Numbered from the stretch's first letter, positions 18,876 through 28,454 are shown. The stretch is DNA of 64,000 nucleotides from Ulvibacterium sp965228935 (GCF_965228935.1 NZ_OZ245846.1:248001-312000), one strand, 5' to 3'. Translations and numbers: made by a program. Notes: a model not told the origin generated them from the letters alone.

Positions 18876-18970
18876 ACGATTCAGTGGCCTTACGAAAGAA
18901 TGTTCCGGTAAGTTCCTATCAAGCGCTTATACTATCGATTATCTTGGTTCTGTACATAAAAAATATATAG

Positions 18971-20755
18971 ATGATTCGTATTCCTACGTTAGCAGCAAAT
19001 GTGACTCTTATCAAAATATTATTAGTACTAATTTGTTTGTCTCTCATGGCCTGCACGAGTAAGACCGAAAGCAGGGTCGACCAACAAAAAGTGGAGAACT
19101 TGATAAAATTTGCCGAGATATACGGAATAGTAAAATATTTCCACCCAAGTGATGAAGCTTATGATCTGGACTGGAACAAGTTTGCCATTTATTCGACGGA
19201 AGAAATTTTAAAATGTGAAACCCAAGAGCAGTTTTCCCAAAAATTGGATTCTCTTTTCTTACCTATCGTACCAGCTTCAAAATTTGAGGGTACTTCAACG
19301 GATGATAGTTTCTCGGAGACATTTTGGCACCACCAAGGTGTTGGTTTTGGAATGAAGAAAAATGGTCTTTACTTTAGTGAACGTCTTATAGTAAATGAAG
19401 CAACCGATACTTTGCCGTACCGACCCAAACTTGGTGATGCAATGAATATTGATGTTCTGGAAGACAAATCATTTACTATCCCAATTGTCCTGTTAAGAAA
19501 CGAAAGTGGAACGCTTCCTAAATCCAACCCAAATGAAATGGAAGTTCTTAACCGAAAATTGAAAAAATTTAAAATAGATGAAAATGGATTGGCGTTTCGA
19601 CTGGGCAATTTAATAAATGTCTATAACGTATTCCAGCACTTTTTCCCGTATTTGGATGTTTTGAGCATAGATTGGCAGCAAGAGCTAAGAAATGCTATTG
19701 TTGGATCCTTTGTAGATTCTTCAAAATCAGATCACGTTACTAGGTTACAAAAGTTTACGGCTCCGTTACAAGATGGCCACATTTCAATTGATGTTATTGG
19801 AGAAAAAGATCATTACTACTATCCACCAATTTCGTGGGAATGGATTCAAAACAAATTAATAATAACAAGGGTTTGGAATACTGATCTAAATCTAAAGGTC
19901 GGGGATGAAGTCTCAAAAGTTAACGGACAAGATTCCAAAGATTATTTTGATGAGATGGAGTCGAGAATATCCTCTGGCACTAAAGGTTGGTTGCGATACA
20001 GGTCGGAAAACGAATCTTTACGTGGCAAAGAGAATTCCAAGCTTATTATCCAAGTAGACAAAAGGGAAATCGTACTGAAAAGAAACATGCATAATTATGA
20101 CCGAGATAAAGGTATCAAACCTTATGAAAAGCTTCACAACAATATTCATTATCTGAATCTTACATTGCTGGATTGGCAAACTATGGAATATTTATTACCC
20201 GAATTGGAGAAATCAAATGGAATTATCTGCGATTTAAGAGGTTATCCTAACGGATCAGAAAGAATTGTAAATCACTTACTCAAAAAAGTGGATACTGCCA
20301 AAGGCTGGCTAAGAATTCCAAAAATCGTTTTCCCCAACCAAAAAAAAATCACAAACTATGTTGAAGGAGACTGGACTGAAACCATGATACCGGCGCAACC
20401 CTATCTTGGCGATAAGAATATCGTCTTCATAACAAACGGAAGTGCTATAAGCTATGCAGAAAGTATCATGGGTTTTGTAAAAGGTTACAAATTAGCCACA
20501 ATAGTAGGCCAGCCCACAGCTGGAACTAATGGAAATTATAACATTTTTACCCTACCTGGCAATATTCAAATCAAATGGACGGGAATGCAAGTTTTAAAAC
20601 TTGACGGAACACAATTATATGGAATTGGAATCTTGCCAGATGTTTATGTGGAAAAAACGGTTGATGGACTCATTAACCACAAAGACGAGTTCTTGGACAA
20701 AGGCCTAAAACTTGTAAATAAAAAAATATCTGCCGCCAACATAGGAAATAATTAA
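18971..20755 (+). CDS. S41-family peptidase lipoprotein
   Basis: 594 residues with a lipoprotein signal (LICLSLMACTSK). The helical region (GIVKYFHPSDEAYDLDWNKF) and the PDZ-like part (LKVGDEVSKVNGQDS) match the paralogue at 3224-5419, which has an extra N-terminal sandwich. The probable catalytic serine is S494 in AISYAES. The Tsp lysine is absent (GQPTAGTNGN), again marking the lysine-lacking S41 branch. Likely surface or periplasmic. Codon use appears more AT-rich than in neighbouring genes. Confidence 0.85.
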   Translation: MIRIPTLAANVTLIKILLVLICLSLMACTSKTESRVDQQKVENLIKFAEIYGIVKYFHPSDEAYDLDWNKFAIYSTEEILKCETQEQFSQKLDSLFLPIVPASKFEGTSTDDSFSETFWHHQGVGFGMKKNGLYFSERLIVNEATDTLPYRPKLGDAMNIDVLEDKSFTIPIVLLRNESGTLPKSNPNEMEVLNRKLKKFKIDENGLAFRLGNLINVYNVFQHFFPYLDVLSIDWQQELRNAIVGSFVDSSKSDHVTRLQKFTAPLQDGHISIDVIGEKDHYYYPPISWEWIQNKLIITRVWNTDLNLKVGDEVSKVNGQDSKDYFDEMESRISSGTKGWLRYRSENESLRGKENSKLIIQVDKREIVLKRNMHNYDRDKGIKPYEKLHNNIHYLNLTLLDWQTMEYLLPELEKSNGIICDLRGYPNGSERIVNHLLKKVDTAKGWLRIPKIVFPNQKKITNYVEGDWTETMIPAQPYLGDKNIVFITNGSAISYAESIMGFVKGYKLATIVGQPTAGTNGNYNIFTLPGNIQIKWTGMQVLKLDGTQLYGIGILPDVYVEKTVDGLINHKDEFLDKGLKLVNKKISAANIGNN

Positions 20756-20881
20756 TTGTGGTAAGAATTTCCAATGCCCCCCAAACCACAAAGAAGTACA
20801 GTAGGTTTTTGGGGATGATGCCGCCATTGCCATCAAAGATTTCTTATATTGGTTCCAACATTGTAGTGCATTCTCCAAATA

Positions 20882-21322
20882 ATGAAAAAATCCCTATTGA
20901 TAGGCTTAATGATTTCCTGCTTGTATTCATGCGCGCAGTCTCACGACATTGCTGGTGATTATGAAAAAATATCAAAAGATGGGTCGGTGGAATATCTTTT
21001 GGAATTACGTGCCAACGGCACTTTCCTATTCGATTCGTACACCATTCGCCAAGTCGAAGGAAAAAGCATACAAATCAAAGGAGGCATGACCACCGAGCCC
21101 AGTATAAGGGGAAGGGGAAGATGGAGGGCCGAGAACGATATGGTTCATTTCGAGACCGATCGCAATACCGATATAGACCATAACTATCCTTTAAACCTCC
21201 ATGGTACCAGGGCTAAATACAGAGGCGCGTCCGATGAAAAAGCAATTGCCGAAGTAGAATTCGTAGAGTCAGAAGTCTTCTGGATTACCGGAATAGAGTT
21301 GGTAAGGAAAAATCCAGAATAA
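20882..21322 (+). CDS. Small lipoprotein, unknown function
   Basis: 146 residues with lipoprotein signal LMISCLYSCAQS. The mature part (GDYEKISKDGSVEYLLELRA, RWRAENDMVHFETD) is beta-rich and lipocalin-like in pattern, as in many small Bacteroidota lipoproteins. No catalytic motif. The flavin oxidoreductase starts 9 bp after the stop, suggesting co-transcription. Confidence 0.7.
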   Translation: MKKSLLIGLMISCLYSCAQSHDIAGDYEKISKDGSVEYLLELRANGTFLFDSYTIRQVEGKSIQIKGGMTTEPSIRGRGRWRAENDMVHFETDRNTDIDHNYPLNLHGTRAKYRGASDEKAIAEVEFVESEVFWITGIELVRKNPE

Positions 21323-21331
21323 TAGCCTCCA

Positions 21332-22444
21332 ATGAAAGACCCGCTTTTTACATCTTACAATCTAAATGGAATTGAATTGAAAAACCGGTTCCTGATGGCC
21401 CCCATGACACGATCCAGGGCTTCGCAACCGGGCGATGTCCCCAATAGTCTAATGGCGGAGTATTATGGTCAAAGGGCCAGTGCGGGAATCATCGTTTCGG
21501 AGGCCACACAGGTTTCCTTGCAGGGAAAGGGGTATGCCAATACTCCGGGAATATATACAGAGGAACAGGTGGAGGGTTGGAAGTTGATAACCAAGAAAGT
21601 CCATGAAAAGGGAAGTAGCATATTCTTGCAGCTGTGGCATGTGGGCAGGGTCTCAAGTTCAAAGGTGAACGGACTTCAACCTATCGGGCCTTCCATTAGG
21701 TCGGCCAGGGACACCTCGGTCTATATATTTGACGGTGCCCCCAATGGTGATGCGACCTTCGTGCCCGTCGAAGAGCCTAGGGCGATGACCTATAATGATA
21801 TCCAACAAGTGATAGAAGAGTTTGCAACCGGAGCCAGGAACGCAAGAAAAGCCGGGTTTGACGGTGTCGAGATCCATGGGGCCAACGGCTATTTGATCGA
21901 CCAGTTCCTAAGGAGCAATTCCAATAAAAGAACGGATAGATATGGCGGGGCAAGCGAGAATAGGATCAGATTTTTGATGGAAATAATCGACGCCGTAGCA
22001 GGGGAGATCGGGAAGGACAGAACGGGCGTCCGTTTATCGCCCTTCATTACTTTCAAGGACATGAACGATCCGGAAATTTTGGACACGATTCTTTTGGCGG
22101 CCAGGGAACTCGAGGAAAAAGGTGTCTGCTACATTCATCTAAGCGAGGCCGATTGGGACGATTCCCCGGAAATTCCCATGGATTTTAGAAGGGACTTAAG
22201 GAAAATATTTCAGCGCACGATTATTGCAACGGGAAAAAAGACCCCGGATCAGGCCAACGACCTATTATCGGATAATCTCGTAGACCTGGTGGGGTTTGGG
22301 CGAAAGTTTTTGGCGAACCCGGATTACCCGAGAAGGGTGAGATTGAATGCCAAAACCAACGAAATAACCGATACCCATACCATTTTTGGGGGAGGTTCGT
22401 CCAGGGGGTATACCGATTATCCATTTTTGGAAGACCAGATCTAG
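21332..22444 (+). CDS. Old-yellow-enzyme family NADH:flavin oxidoreductase (alkene reductase)
   Basis: 370 residues, an FMN-binding TIM barrel. Signatures are KNRFLMAPMTRSRA near the N terminus, LQLWHVGR, and the substrate-binding triad H182/N185/Y187 in IHGANGYLIDQFLR. NKRTDRYGG and a phosphate-binding LVGFGRKFLANPDYP segment follow. Reduces activated C=C bonds with NAD(P)H; the physiological substrate is unknown. Closest in design to the NemA/YqjM-like reductases. Confidence 0.92.
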   Translation: MKDPLFTSYNLNGIELKNRFLMAPMTRSRASQPGDVPNSLMAEYYGQRASAGIIVSEATQVSLQGKGYANTPGIYTEEQVEGWKLITKKVHEKGSSIFLQLWHVGRVSSSKVNGLQPIGPSIRSARDTSVYIFDGAPNGDATFVPVEEPRAMTYNDIQQVIEEFATGARNARKAGFDGVEIHGANGYLIDQFLRSNSNKRTDRYGGASENRIRFLMEIIDAVAGEIGKDRTGVRLSPFITFKDMNDPEILDTILLAARELEEKGVCYIHLSEADWDDSPEIPMDFRRDLRKIFQRTIIATGKKTPDQANDLLSDNLVDLVGFGRKFLANPDYPRRVRLNAKTNEITDTHTIFGGGSSRGYTDYPFLEDQI

Positions 22445-22555
22445 TCAAAGAGCACCTGGATATATACGTGCGAATCGATACCCTGAATTGCAAAATGTTC
22501 CCATTACCTGAAATAAGTACCCTAGGTGCAATTCATCGAATAATTACTATACAAA

Positions 22556-22586
22556 TTGATAATTACGGGGTATATTCCTACATTTG
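22556..22586 (+). promoter_or_regulatory. Bacteroidota-type promoter of the adhesin-like gene
   Basis: TTG at 22556-22558, exactly 20 bp, then TACATTTG at 22579-22586, a full match to TAnnTTTG. Transcription would begin about 22593, giving a leader of roughly 22 bases before the ATG at 22615. Confidence 0.6.
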
Positions 22587-22614
22587 TTCTTTAACCTACA
22601 AAACCCCCGACAAA

Positions 22615-23625
22615 ATGAAAACTACCCAAATCTTTCTTTTTGCCCTCTTGGGCTGTACAATGGCCTTCGGCCAGACCAATACCTTTCCCGCTTCAGGAGA
22701 TGTGGGGATAGGAACGACGACTCCGTCATCAAAGTTTCATGTTTATGAAGGAAGCGCCAATGGTTTTTACGACCAATATACATTTTCTTTAATTGAGGGC
22801 ATGGATGCCAGATTGCAATTATTGTCTACCGATGCCGGAAACCATGGCTCTTCAATAATATTGACGAACGAAACATCATCATGGACCTTGCATCAAAGGA
22901 CCTCGACTTCTGGCAACAGGTTCGATATCGGCCATAGGGTCTCAAGCCAAATCGAGGATATTGTCCAAAGACAAAATGTATATCTTTCAATTTTAAACAA
23001 TGGTAACGTTGGAATCGGCACCACTTCGCCTAACAGTGTTTTACATGTGAGCAAGGGAACCTCAGGAGATGCGATTTTAAGATTGGAGGCGGATACCGAT
23101 AATAACAATGATTTTGACAATCCTATGATAGAAATGAGACAGGATGGCGATATCGTAGGAATCAACATAGGGTTTTCGGAAAATTTTGGTGAAAACAAGT
23201 TCGGTATCGGCGCCAGGCACCCAAACAGTGGTGGCAATCAATGGAACACACTTATCGTGGATACCTCTTCCGGAAATATTGGAATGGGCACCCAAGATCC
23301 AGGCGCCTACAGACTCGCCGTCAACGGAAATGTCAGGGCCAAGGAGGTAAGGGTAGAGACCGGATGGTCGGACTTTGTCTTTGAAAAAGACTATGACTTA
23401 CCTACTTTGGAAGAAGTAGAGACCTATATAAAGGAAAGGGGACACTTAAAGGACATCCCAAGCACTGAGGAAGTTGCCGAAAATGGCATCCTCTTGGGAG
23501 AAATGGACTCCAAATTATTGCAGAAAATAGAGGAACTTACCCTATATATCATTGACATAAACAAAAAGGTCGAGCAATTGCAAAGCGAGAACTCCGAGCT
23601 AAAAAGGAAATTGGAGTTGGAATAG
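22615..23625 (+). CDS. Secreted tail-fibre/adhesin-like protein with C-terminal coiled coil
   Basis: 336 residues. The signal peptide IFLFALLGCTMAFGQ fixes the start at 22615; the longer frame upstream lacks sense. It carries repeats VGIGTTTPSSKFHVYE and VGIGTTSPNSVLHVSK, and IGMGTQDPGAYRLAVNGN, the head-repeat type found in trimeric fibre proteins. The C terminus has the common Bacteroidota ending DLPTLEEVETYIKERGHL...LLQKIEELTLYIIDINKK and a heptad coiled coil, likely trimer-forming. It resembles phage-tail chaperone-containing fibres but lacks a clear S74 autoprotease. Confidence 0.8.
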   Translation: MKTTQIFLFALLGCTMAFGQTNTFPASGDVGIGTTTPSSKFHVYEGSANGFYDQYTFSLIEGMDARLQLLSTDAGNHGSSIILTNETSSWTLHQRTSTSGNRFDIGHRVSSQIEDIVQRQNVYLSILNNGNVGIGTTSPNSVLHVSKGTSGDAILRLEADTDNNNDFDNPMIEMRQDGDIVGINIGFSENFGENKFGIGARHPNSGGNQWNTLIVDTSSGNIGMGTQDPGAYRLAVNGNVRAKEVRVETGWSDFVFEKDYDLPTLEEVETYIKERGHLKDIPSTEEVAENGILLGEMDSKLLQKIEELTLYIIDINKKVEQLQSENSELKRKLELE

Positions 23626-23890
23626 GTTCCTTGCTGTCTGCCAGCACCTAAATATATACACTTGGACTGACACCGGAACTTTAGATAGCCGGATATTCCA
23701 ATAGGTTGCTTGGGATAGTTAGGTAATTGATTTAAGGTTTTCCCCATTTTTTTGCCGTACTCTAAATTTCCTTATTTCTGAACTTAGCGATTGATAAATA
23801 GTTGATAAACTATCAGTTATTTTTGAGTTGCCCCACCCATGGTAGTGTTTTATTATTTCTTAGGGATATTGGTTGATCGCTAAATCCGAT

Positions 23891-23927
23891 CAGTTCTCTA
23901 ACTAATTTCAGAGAAGATTCAAAGGGA
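23891..23927 (+). repeat. Degenerate CRISPR-repeat-like stretch, 10 kb from the array
   Basis: Starts with CAGTTCTCTAA exactly as in the middle of the CRISPR repeat. It then has a 3-base insertion, and a 21-base tail matches the repeat end at 17 of 21 positions (ends GATTCAAAGG against GATTCACAGG). It may be a stray repeat, an old array relic, or, read on the minus strand, an anti-repeat. Confidence 0.35.
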
Positions 23928-24022
23928 CTGGATACTACGTACGATAATGTCCCAGAACTTTCAATAAAAAACGATCTGCACAATACAGCCTTGTTTTTTG
24001 AGTATGTGACGTTCATAAAAAA

Positions 24023-24045
24023 GGCGTAGCCAAACCAGCTACGCC
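24023..24045 (-). terminator. Hairpin with U-tract on the minus strand
   Basis: 8-bp perfect arms GGCGTAGC and GCTACGCC around a 7-base loop. On the minus strand the right arm is followed by TTTTTT. No minus-strand gene is seen upstream of it, so it may close an unseen RNA or simply be a leftover. Confidence 0.4.
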
Positions 24046-24311
24046 CTTCCACTACATAAACTAACTCAAACTAACTATGAAACAAAATTCGCTCTTTGTG
24101 TGTATTAGCATAGGGAGGTGTACGGTTCATATTTTTATATGAATCTTAAAATACGCCCATACCAAACCAAAAGGAATTGGAGCCTTCCCTGTAAACAATT
24201 CTAAACAGAACCTGCAAACAAAAACCTCGGAACAAAGGAAAACCGATAAATTGAAATTTTTGCCCATAGCATAAAGAAGAATCCACCTACAAGTCCCTAA
24301 AACAGGGGTTT

Positions 24312-24361
24312 ACCGTTCTTTTTTACACATTACCGTTTATCCTATGGAACCTACCGTTTAG
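24312..24361 (+). promoter_or_regulatory. Triple LytTR-like direct repeats upstream of duplicated gene 1
   Basis: ACCGTTCTT (24312-24320), ACCGTTTAT (24332-24340) and ACCGTTTAG (24353-24361). Start-to-start spacing is 20 then 21 bp, so the copies lie on one helical face. The last two fit the LytTR 9-mer pattern with exactly 12 bp between them. They end 131 bp before the start codon. Confidence 0.5.
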
Positions 24362-24492
24362 GGGATTGGACAAAAATCTGCATGTTTCTCCAACTAAATT
24401 TGTACTGACCATGACCGTGTTTCCCCACCCCTAGCCATGAAACATTTTGATGGATCTTGGGAAAGCATGTGACTTAACCCCATAACCGACCC

Positions 24493-26256
24493 ATGACCTC
24501 AAAAAACCGACTTTTAAAAAATATTTGGGTAGTTCCCCTACTTTTTCTTATTTCTACTTGTACTGTCGGGTTCGGACAGTGCCTTACACCCTTCGATTTC
24601 AGTGCAAATGCCGATGGCACCTTCGAGTCTTTGTCCAGCGTGGCTAGTGGTGATTTTTATAATAGCAATGTAACCTCCGGATCAGGATGGACCAACAGCT
24701 ACGGTTCCGCAGATTCCTGGGTCTCCCCCATGCCAACCACCGGTTCAGGTATTTGGGCCGGACTTGCTGACGGAATGCCAAGCTCCCCGGATGGTGGAGT
24801 CTTTGTTGGGGGATGGGTAGCCTCTTCGTCTTGGGGCGAAGCTTTTACCGCCCAAATAAAGGGCCTAAATATAGGGCAAATCTATGTACTGAAGTTTTAC
24901 CAGGCCAATGCAGGTATCGACGGGAATACACCAATAAATATGGCCCAAAGGGCAAGATGGAACGTCACTTTCGGAACCCAGACGTTTACTAGTACGGCTA
25001 TGGACTATAAGGGAGAAGGCAATCAAACATGGATGGAGGAGGAAATGACCTTTACCGCAACGGCAACATCCCAAAACCTGACTTTTCGGGTAGATAATGA
25101 CGCTACCGGCTTCAATTATGAGTATATGGCCTTGGATGGAGTTCGATTGTTCCTTAGTGATGACACCGATGGCGATGGAATTCACGATTGCCGGGATCTC
25201 GATGATGATAACGACGGGATAACGGACATAGATGAAGGGCATTCCTGCCCAAGTGTCACGCTTGGAGAGGTGTACGTAAATACTTCAACCGGCCAAATTG
25301 CGACCTATGATCTTGAAACCAACGCGGTAAATGTGCTGTGCTCCGGGCTTCAGGTATCCGGGGATATCGGGATAGCCCCGGACGGTCAAGTATATACCGT
25401 TCAAATTGGCGGTGCCAGCCCTACATCTTCGCAAGTAAGGAGAGTGGATGTAAGCAGCTGTACGGAAACCATTATGGGAACGGTCCCGGTTGGTGGGGCC
25501 GTTGCCCTGTCCTTCCTTCCGGATGGTTCGGCCCTGGTCGGTTTTTATACAACCCCTATGATTTACAGAGTTACGCTGTCCCCTTTTACCGTTACCCCAT
25601 GGGCTTCTATACCGGGCTTTACTCCCGCAGGGGACTTCTCCCTGGTCAATGGGAAACTATACTACTTGGCCCATCCTACTGGGAATCCCGCTATCAATTA
25701 TTCAATTGAAATCGATGTAGATCCCAACACCTATGACTATATTAACAATTCCGCACCAATCCTTCTTCCTGGATCGGCCTTGGGAGCGGCTATTTCCGGA
25801 AGCTGTCAAGTTGTATACGGTGGATTCGATACCATTATCCTATTGGACGATATTACCACAGGGAGTTCGGGAACGACCATTACCACCTCCATTCCACAAA
25901 TAGACCCTATCTTTGGGCTGGCCAGTATACATGAAGCGGATGGTTGCAATAACGCCTGTACGGAAATCGATACCGATAATGATGGCATCGCGGACCATTT
26001 GGATACGGATAGTGATGGCGATACCTGCCCCGATGCCGTCGAGGGCGAAGGCTCCTTTACCAAAAACGACCTGGACGCCAACAACAGATTGGCAGGGGCC
26101 GTGGACACCGACCCTTTAAGCCCAAATTACGGCATTCCCTTGGCAGCCGGTTCTGGGCAAACTGTTGGATCTGCACGGGACAATACACTACGCCTGGGCT
26201 GCCCCACCCGCATCATTACCAATAGGCGTGTAACCTATAGGGTCAGGAGGGATTGA
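24493..26256 (+). CDS. Secreted protein with calcium-binding Asp-rich repeats (duplicate 1)
   Basis: 587 residues. The signal peptide (VVPLLFLISTCTVGFGQ) is followed by a beta-sandwich of about 200 residues (WAGLADGMPSSPDGGVFVGG). Next is a thrombospondin-type-3-like Asp repeat (DTDGDGIHDCRDLDDDNDGI), a beta-propeller-like part (GEVYVNTSTGQIATYDLETN, IAPDGQVYTV), and a second Asp repeat (IDTDNDGIADHLDTDSDGD). The Asp repeats bind calcium in known relatives. The C terminus ends RRVTYRVRRD; no standard type-IX sorting domain is evident. Probably a cell-surface adhesin or matrix protein. Paralogue immediately downstream in the same orientation. Confidence 0.8.
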   Translation: MTSKNRLLKNIWVVPLLFLISTCTVGFGQCLTPFDFSANADGTFESLSSVASGDFYNSNVTSGSGWTNSYGSADSWVSPMPTTGSGIWAGLADGMPSSPDGGVFVGGWVASSSWGEAFTAQIKGLNIGQIYVLKFYQANAGIDGNTPINMAQRARWNVTFGTQTFTSTAMDYKGEGNQTWMEEEMTFTATATSQNLTFRVDNDATGFNYEYMALDGVRLFLSDDTDGDGIHDCRDLDDDNDGITDIDEGHSCPSVTLGEVYVNTSTGQIATYDLETNAVNVLCSGLQVSGDIGIAPDGQVYTVQIGGASPTSSQVRRVDVSSCTETIMGTVPVGGAVALSFLPDGSALVGFYTTPMIYRVTLSPFTVTPWASIPGFTPAGDFSLVNGKLYYLAHPTGNPAINYSIEIDVDPNTYDYINNSAPILLPGSALGAAISGSCQVVYGGFDTIILLDDITTGSSGTTITTSIPQIDPIFGLASIHEADGCNNACTEIDTDNDGIADHLDTDSDGDTCPDAVEGEGSFTKNDLDANNRLAGAVDTDPLSPNYGIPLAAGSGQTVGSARDNTLRLGCPTRIITNRRVTYRVRRD

Positions 26257-26614
26257 TCTAAAACATCCTGTGGTTTCCCCCGGACAACCCTTTCGCAAGC
26301 TTAAAGAAGCTAAAAAGGACATCGAATCCGTTGATAGGCGTATCGAAACAGAGGAAACCGATGAATTGAATTTTTTGCCCACAAAACAAAGAAGAATGCC
26401 CCTACAAGTCTCTTGTATAGGCAGATACCGTTGTTTTTTATTCTCTGCCGATAAGCACATGAAACCTACCGTTTAGCGAATCAAGCTAAAATCCGCACAC
26501 CTCCCCCACTAGATTTGTACCGACTATGACATCGTTTTTCCTGCCCATAATCTAAAAAACATTGAATATTAATGGGTCTTGGGAAAGCGTGTTGTGCAAC
26601 CCCATAACCGACCC
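26257..26614. other. Intergenic region between the tandem paralogues
   Basis: From about 26345 on this is the duplicated upstream segment of the second unit, with LytTR-like sites at 26427-26476. No separate gene or terminator is seen. Confidence 0.6.
26427..26476 (+). promoter_or_regulatory. Triple LytTR-like direct repeats upstream of duplicated gene 2
   Basis: ACCGTTGTT (26427-26435), a degenerate GCCGATAAG (26447-26455) and ACCGTTTAG (26468-26476). The 20/21-bp spacing is identical to the first unit although the surrounding bases have diverged, which suggests selection on the sites. Confidence 0.45.
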
Positions 26615-28369
26615 ATGATTTCAAAAAACCGATTTTTAAGGAACAATTGGGTAGTTCCCCTATTTGTTCTTCTACTTAATAATGCAATTGTATCCGGGCA
26701 ATGCCTGGTACCCTTTGATTTTAGTTCGGATGCCGACGGTACCTTTGAATCCCTGTCCAGCTTGGCCTCGGACAATATGTTCAATAGCCATGTAAATACA
26801 GGAGGATGGTCCGACTATGTCGGTTCCCCGGACTCTTGGATCTCCCCTATGCCTACCTTAGGGTCAAACCTTTGGTCAGGACTTGCGGACGGGATGCCTC
26901 CTTCCCCGGACGGTGGTGTTTTTGTAGGAGGCTGGGTGGTAACGTCCAATTTCGGCGAAGGCCTTTCCGTTCAAACAACGGGCCTGGATGTGGGACAAGT
27001 CTATGTGCTCAAGTTCTATCAAGCCAATGCAGGAATAGATGGGTATACACCCATAGACCCGGCCCAAAGGGCGCGGTGGCAGGTAATATTCGGCGCTCAG
27101 ACCTTCTATAGTACGGCCATGGACTATTTGGGAGAGGGCAACCAAATATGGATGGAGGAGGAAATGACCTTTATCGCCACGGCAACATCCCAAGAGCTAA
27201 GCTTTAGGGTTGATGATGATGGTACCCCATTCAATTTTGAATATATGGTCTTGGACGGTATTCGGTTGTTTACTAGTGATGATAGCGACGGGGACGGCAT
27301 AGAAGACTGCCAGGACCTGGACGATGATAATGATGGAATCTCTGATATAGATGAGGGGCACTCCTGTCCAAATATCACGCTTGGAGAGGTGTACGTAAAT
27401 ACCGCATCTGGCCAAATTGCAACTTATGATCTTGAGACCAACGCGGTCAACATACTGTGCTCAGGACTTCAGGTGGCCGGGGATATCGGGATAGCACCGG
27501 ACGGTCAGGTGTATACCGTAATATGGGGAATCGCCGGATCTTCAGATATCAAAAGAGTCGATTTGAGTACCTGTACGGAAACCATTGTGGGAGCGGCCCC
27601 TCACAATGGAGGTAAAGCCCTGTCCTTCCTTCCCGACGGTTCGGCTCTGGTTGGCTTTGATTCAACCTCTACCATTTACAGGGTTACGCTGTCTCCATTT
27701 TCCGTTACCCCATGGGCTACCATACCTGGCTATATTCCAGCAGGGGACTTCTCCCTGGTCAATGGAAAAATATACTATCTGGCCTATCCTCCAGCAGCGA
27801 CCTTTTCAAATTACCTGTTTGAACTGGACATAGATCCTGTCACCTATAACTATGTAGGCCATTCCGCACCGACCCCTCTTCCGGGACTGGCTTATGGAGC
27901 AACAATTTCCGGTAGTTGTCAGGTGGTATACGGAGCGGATGATACTATTATCGTTTTGGACGATGCTACAACAGGGAGTTCAGGTACCACCATAACCACC
28001 TCGATTCCTGCAATAGGTGCCATCTTTGGGTTGACCAGTGTACATGAAGCGGATGGTTGCAATAACGCCTGTACGGAAATCGATACCGATAACGATGGTA
28101 TCGCGGACCATTTGGACACGGATAGTGACGGCGATAGCTGCCCCGATGCCGTGGAGGGCAACGGTACGTTTACCAAAAACGACCTGAATGCCAACAACGG
28201 ATTGGCAGGGGCCGTGGACACCGACCCTTCGAGCCCAACTTATGGTATCCCCTTGGCAGTGGGTGCCGGGCAGGCTATTGGATCCGCACGGGACAATACT
28301 TTGCGTTTGGGTTGCCCCACCCGAATCATTACCAATAGACGCGTAACCTACAGGGTGAAAAGGGATTGA
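26615..28369 (+). CDS. Secreted protein with calcium-binding Asp-rich repeats (duplicate 2)
   Basis: 584 residues from the ATG at 26615; the start is chosen because it matches the start of duplicate 1 (same bases CCCATAACCGACCCATGA) and the signal peptide NNWVVPLFVLLLNNAIVSGQ follows. Domain order is the same as in duplicate 1: N-terminal sandwich, Asp repeat (DSDGDGIEDCQDLDDDNDGI), propeller-like part, second Asp repeat and the ending RRVTYRVKRD. The two proteins share most residues, with divergence concentrated in the propeller-like part and the first 60 residues. Likely surface protein. Confidence 0.8.
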   Translation: MISKNRFLRNNWVVPLFVLLLNNAIVSGQCLVPFDFSSDADGTFESLSSLASDNMFNSHVNTGGWSDYVGSPDSWISPMPTLGSNLWSGLADGMPPSPDGGVFVGGWVVTSNFGEGLSVQTTGLDVGQVYVLKFYQANAGIDGYTPIDPAQRARWQVIFGAQTFYSTAMDYLGEGNQIWMEEEMTFIATATSQELSFRVDDDGTPFNFEYMVLDGIRLFTSDDSDGDGIEDCQDLDDDNDGISDIDEGHSCPNITLGEVYVNTASGQIATYDLETNAVNILCSGLQVAGDIGIAPDGQVYTVIWGIAGSSDIKRVDLSTCTETIVGAAPHNGGKALSFLPDGSALVGFDSTSTIYRVTLSPFSVTPWATIPGYIPAGDFSLVNGKIYYLAYPPAATFSNYLFELDIDPVTYNYVGHSAPTPLPGLAYGATISGSCQVVYGADDTIIVLDDATTGSSGTTITTSIPAIGAIFGLTSVHEADGCNNACTEIDTDNDGIADHLDTDSDGDSCPDAVEGNGTFTKNDLNANNGLAGAVDTDPSSPTYGIPLAVGAGQAIGSARDNTLRLGCPTRIITNRRVTYRVKRD

Positions 28370-28454
28370 AGAAAAAGGGCCGTTGGCCGGGAAGAACCGA
28401 ACACATACTTCTTATCGAAAAATACTATACCGGAATTCCACGCCAAGGAAATCC

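Larger units (their letters stand above)
23626..24492. other. Long gene-free region with CRISPR-repeat-like relic, hairpin and LytTR-like sites
   Basis: No convincing gene. The minus-strand frame at 23813-24052 has no recognisable family. Contents: a stretch at 23891-23927 resembling the CRISPR repeat of this window; a minus-strand terminator-like hairpin at 24023-24045 (GGCGTAGC/GCTACGCC followed on that strand by T6); and from about 24230 the upstream part of the duplicated unit, including three TACCGTT repeats. Confidence 0.5.
24230..28369 (+). repeat. Tandem duplication, two ~2.1-kb units
   Basis: Unit 1 about 24230-26340 and unit 2 about 26345-28369, offset about 2115-2120 bp. The similarity covers both the genes and about 250 bp upstream: AACCGAT...TTGAA...TTTGCCCA, AAGAAGAAT, the TACCGTTTAG site and the CCCATAACCGACCCATGA start region are all shared. 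Confidence 0.85.

Noticed and set aside
23813..24052. 79-codon minus-strand frame
   Set aside because: No family pattern; it overlaps the CRISPR-like relic and the hairpin, and lies in an otherwise empty region.
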